From contig CAKUKP010000034.1 in the NCBI GenBank assembly GCA_934663625.1, forward strand, positions 1-29,758: 29,758 nucleotides of DNA. The letters are read 5' to 3'. The notes below the pieces were generated by a model. It had not been told where the DNA came from. It saw only the letters and a program-made list of their open reading frames with translations, and did no database searches. The position numbers and the translations under genes were made by a program. This DNA comes from an uncultured Clostridia bacterium. GTDB lineage: Bacteria; Bacillota; Clostridia; Christensenellales; Aristaeellaceae. Of the stretch, positions 27,577-29,758 are shown in pieces (positions within the stretch are counted from its first letter, which is position 1; each line of letters starts with the position of its first letter).

Positions 27577-29349
27577 TTGGCACAGAACAGACGGGATATG
27601 AATCCCGAATATATGTGGAATCTCGGCGATATCTTTGCAGATAAAGCCGCGTGGGAAGACGCGATGCAGAAGGCGGAGGAACAGATTGCGCAGGTTGTTG
27701 CCGTACAGGGTACGCTCGGAAAATCCGCCGAGGATTTAAAGCGCGGTCTGGATGCGATCTATGCTGCGGCGCAGCAGGCGAATCTGGTGTATCTGTATGC
27801 GTTTTTGAACCTGATGGGGGATAATGGCGATGCGGAGGCGCAGGATATGGAAGCGCGCGCCACGCGCATGATGGTGAATTTTTCCACGGAAACGGCGTTT
27901 GTGAATCCGGAAATTCTGTCCATCGATCCTGAGAATCTGGATGCGTGGATGCAGAAGCCGGAGCTTTCCGGCTATCGCCACATGATTGATGACATCGCCC
28001 GCGCGCGCGTGCATACGCTCTCCGAGCGCGAGGAACGCCTGCTCGCCATGCTGGGCGACGCCGCGGGAACGCCGGAAAAGGCGTTCAGCATGTTCGACAG
28101 CGTGGATGTTCAGTTCCCCGATGTGGCGGAGGGCAAGCCGCTGACCCACGCGCTGTTCGGCAATTATCGCGAGGATCGCAGCGCGGCGGTGCGCAAAGAT
28201 GCGTTTGAAAAGTATTTCGGCGAATACAAAAAGCACATCAATACGATTTCCGCCCTGTACGCGGGCAGCGTGAAGTTCGACAGCTATTTTGCGAAGGCAC
28301 GCAATCATGCGGGCGCGCTGGAATCGGCGCTGTTTGCCAACAATGTGCCGCGCAGGCTGTATGAAAATCTGATCGAATGCATTCATGAAGCCATTCCCAC
28401 GCTGGATCGCTATCTGAAGCTGCAAAAGAAGCTGCTGGGCGTGGAAACGCTCACGCTGTACGATCTGTATGTGCCGCTGGTTTCTGATGTGGATGAGGAA
28501 ATGCCCTATGAAAAGGCGAAGGAACTGGTGAAGGAAGCGCTGAAGCCGATGGGCGAGGAATATCAGCGCCTGCTGGATCGCGCCTTCAATGAGCGCTGGA
28601 TCGACGTATACGAAAACGCGGGCAAGCATCCCGGCGCATTCTCCTGCGGCGTGTACGGCGTGCATCCCTATGTGCTGCTGAACCACGCGAACCGACTGGA
28701 CAACGCCTTTACGCTGGCGCACGAGCTGGGACATTGCATGCATTCGTGGTATTCCTCCCAAACGCAGGATTTTGCGAACCACGATTACAGCATTTTCGTC
28801 GCTGAGGTCGCATCCACGGTAAACGAAGTGCTGCTGACCCGCTATCTGCTGGCGAAGGAACAGAATCCGCGCAAGCGCGCGTACATTCTGAACCACCTGC
28901 TGGAGGGCTTTAGAACCACCGTGTTCCGCCAGACGCTGTTTGCCGAATTTGAAATGAAGGCGCATGCGCTGTACGAACAGGGACAGCCGCTCACGGCGCA
29001 GACGCTGTGCGGCATCTATCACGATCTGAATACCACCTATTATCCCGCGGCGCAGGGCAGCGAATATACCGATACCGAATGGGCGCGCATTCCGCATTTC
29101 TATACGGCGTTCTATGTATATCAGTATGCAACCGGCTTCTGCAGCGCGGTGGCGATCGCGGATCGCATTCTGAACCACGATGGCGCGAAGGATTATCTGA
29201 AATTCCTCACCACCGGCGGCAGCATGTATCCGATCGACGAACTGAAGATCGCGGGCGTGGATTTGACCGATCCGCAGCCAATCCGCAGCGCGATGCAGGT
29301 GTTTGCGGATACGGTGGATGAATTCACGAAGCTGATGAGCGAAGAATAA
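27577..29349 (+). CDS. pepF: Oligoendopeptidase F (M3 family)
   Basis: The 590-aa zinc peptidase has the M3 motif His-Glu-Leu-Gly-His with His382, Glu383 and His386, and the third ligand Glu410 in Phe-Val-Ala-Glu-Val-Ala-Ser-Thr-Val-Asn-Glu. The N-terminal half is the helical PepF domain, with Arg-Arg-Asp-Met-Asn-Pro-Glu-Tyr-Met-Trp-Asn-Leu at the start. His-Phe-Tyr-Thr-Ala-Phe-Tyr-Val-Tyr-Gln-Tyr near the end is the conserved substrate-binding His/Tyr region. It degrades peptides of roughly 7-17 residues in the cytoplasm. TTG 27577 follows CTGGAGGATACGAAA (GGAGG about 8 bases away); ATG 27598 is the alternative. Terminated by the stem at 29373-29411. Confidence 0.96.
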   Translation: MAQNRRDMNPEYMWNLGDIFADKAAWEDAMQKAEEQIAQVVAVQGTLGKSAEDLKRGLDAIYAAAQQANLVYLYAFLNLMGDNGDAEAQDMEARATRMMVNFSTETAFVNPEILSIDPENLDAWMQKPELSGYRHMIDDIARARVHTLSEREERLLAMLGDAAGTPEKAFSMFDSVDVQFPDVAEGKPLTHALFGNYREDRSAAVRKDAFEKYFGEYKKHINTISALYAGSVKFDSYFAKARNHAGALESALFANNVPRRLYENLIECIHEAIPTLDRYLKLQKKLLGVETLTLYDLYVPLVSDVDEEMPYEKAKELVKEALKPMGEEYQRLLDRAFNERWIDVYENAGKHPGAFSCGVYGVHPYVLLNHANRLDNAFTLAHELGHCMHSWYSSQTQDFANHDYSIFVAEVASTVNEVLLTRYLLAKEQNPRKRAYILNHLLEGFRTTVFRQTLFAEFEMKAHALYEQGQPLTAQTLCGIYHDLNTTYYPAAQGSEYTDTEWARIPHFYTAFYVYQYATGFCSAVAIADRILNHDGAKDYLKFLTTGGSMYPIDELKIAGVDLTDPQPIRSAMQVFADTVDEFTKLMSEE

Positions 29350-29372
29350 AGCAAAACCTAAAACAAAAACCA

Positions 29373-29411
29373 ACACAAAGTCCGATGGCGTTTTGCCATC
29401 GGACTTTGTGT
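29373..29411. terminator. 17-bp perfect hairpin after pepF
   Basis: ACACAAAGTCCGATGGC pairs perfectly with GCCATCGGACTTTGTGT across GTTTT. On the minus strand it is followed by TGGTTTTTG, so it also shields pepF from transcription coming from the transposase gene. A run of seven T follows at about 29423-29429 on the plus strand. Confidence 0.85.
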
Positions 29412-29497
29412 ATTGCCAGCGGCTTTTTTTCACTTTTGTCTACGAATGAAACAGGCGCAATCCTTGCCTCCACCTGATGCACGGTGACAGCGTCAAA

Positions 29498-29758
29498 TTA
29501 CAAAAGTATTAAGTCAACGGCAGAAGAGAGGAAATTAAGGTCATAGGCACAGATTTTTCGTTTGCGTTTAATGGAAGCTCTCTTGGGTTCGGGAAGCTGC
29601 TTTAAGGCCGAAAGCGCAAAATGCCGAACTACTGCCAGATTTTCCGGGGCATGGTCCGTTCGGATGCGGGAATGGTCTTCGTTGAAGGATACATCCAAAC
29701 AATAATGGAGACCATTCTCAATGCCCCAATGCTTTCTCCAGGCATGCGCAAAGTGCTC
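29498..29758 (-). mobile_element. ISAs1-family (H-repeat type) transposase, C-terminal 86 aa, cut by window edge
   Basis: The minus-strand frame is open to the right end of the window and stops with TAA near 29498. It reads His-Ala-Trp-Arg-Lys-His-Trp-Gly-Ile-Glu-Asn-Gly-Leu-His-Tyr-Cys-Leu-Asp-Val-Ser-Phe-Asn-Glu-Asp, then Ser-Arg-Ile-Arg-Thr-Asp-His-Ala-Pro-Glu-Asn-Leu-Ala. This is the C-terminal DDE region of ISAs1/H-repeat transposases (Arg-x-His-Trp-x-Ile-Glu-Asn-x-Leu-His-Trp-x-Leu-Asp-Val-x-Phe-x-Glu-Asp), with the last catalytic Glu in Ile-Glu-Asn. A basic stretch (Lys-Arg-Lys-Arg-Lys) precedes the end. The IS end should lie between the stop and the pepF terminator; I could not fix the terminal repeat because the other end is outside the window. 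Confidence 0.88.

Noticed and set aside
27736..29433. 565-aa minus-strand frame opposite pepF
   Set aside because: Antisense shadow of pepF, low-complexity His/Arg/Ile translation.

Overview
The window looks like chromosomal DNA from an endospore-forming clostridial Firmicute. A pro-sigma-K type sporulation sigma factor, strong AGGAGG ribosome binding sites, TTG/GTG starts, a NadD-YqeK fusion next to RsfS, a FeoA-FeoB fusion and LrgAB all fit that reading. Genes from about 2.85 kb onward are GC-rich and favour GCG/CGC codons, which creates long spurious antisense reading frames. The first 2.7 kb, 15.7-16.4 kb and 20.9-22.25 kb are visibly more AT-rich and look like accessory DNA.

Layout. Positions 1-2.7 kb hold a same-strand row of small unrecognised genes (small membrane proteins, two mini zinc-ribbon proteins, one 155-aa soluble protein). 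Positions 2.87-5.1 kb hold sigK, a divergent DprA-like gene and a YqeY/GatB-like gene, ending at a strong terminator. Next come a divergent pair (aldose 1-epimerase family on minus, GtrA-like on plus), a secreted and anchored Ig-like repeat protein, a DUF2461 protein, a phosphohexomutase and transketolase. A hairpin-rich block of about 250 bp separates transketolase from the leftward operon MATE-azlC-azlD. An AT-rich gap follows, holding a 55-aa Trp-rich membrane protein gene on the minus strand. Then come glutamate racemase, feoAB fusion plus its Cys-rich partner, lrgAB, and a membrane protein gene behind a 24-nt homopolymer. A decayed transposase stretch carries the likely promoter of a PfkB-family kinase gene. 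The right part holds an unrecognised membrane protein with an Mrr-like segment, nadD-yqeK, rsfS, phenylacetate-CoA ligase plus an ACT protein, and oligoendopeptidase F. The window ends inside an ISAs1-family transposase.

How genes work together. feoAB plus the Cys-rich protein form a ferrous-iron uptake unit. azlC/azlD form a two-subunit branched-chain amino-acid exporter, possibly co-transcribed with the MATE transporter. lrgA/lrgB overlap by 4 bases and form a holin-like pair. nadD-yqeK and rsfS couple NAD synthesis, dinucleotide turnover and ribosome silencing. paaK and the ACT gene form the common aryl-CoA ligase plus sensor pair.

The least ordinary items are the 24-nt T/A tract across the -35/spacer region of a membrane-protein gene that also encodes three 11-residue repeats, the structured repeat block at 12.86-13.11 kb, the mosaic transposase remnant that supplies a promoter, the inverted repeat overlapping the murI promoter, and several very small ORFs with good ribosome binding sites. 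I saw no complete new defence or conflict system, no CRISPR array and no tRNA or rRNA. Product calls rest on motif recognition from memory; no database search was run.
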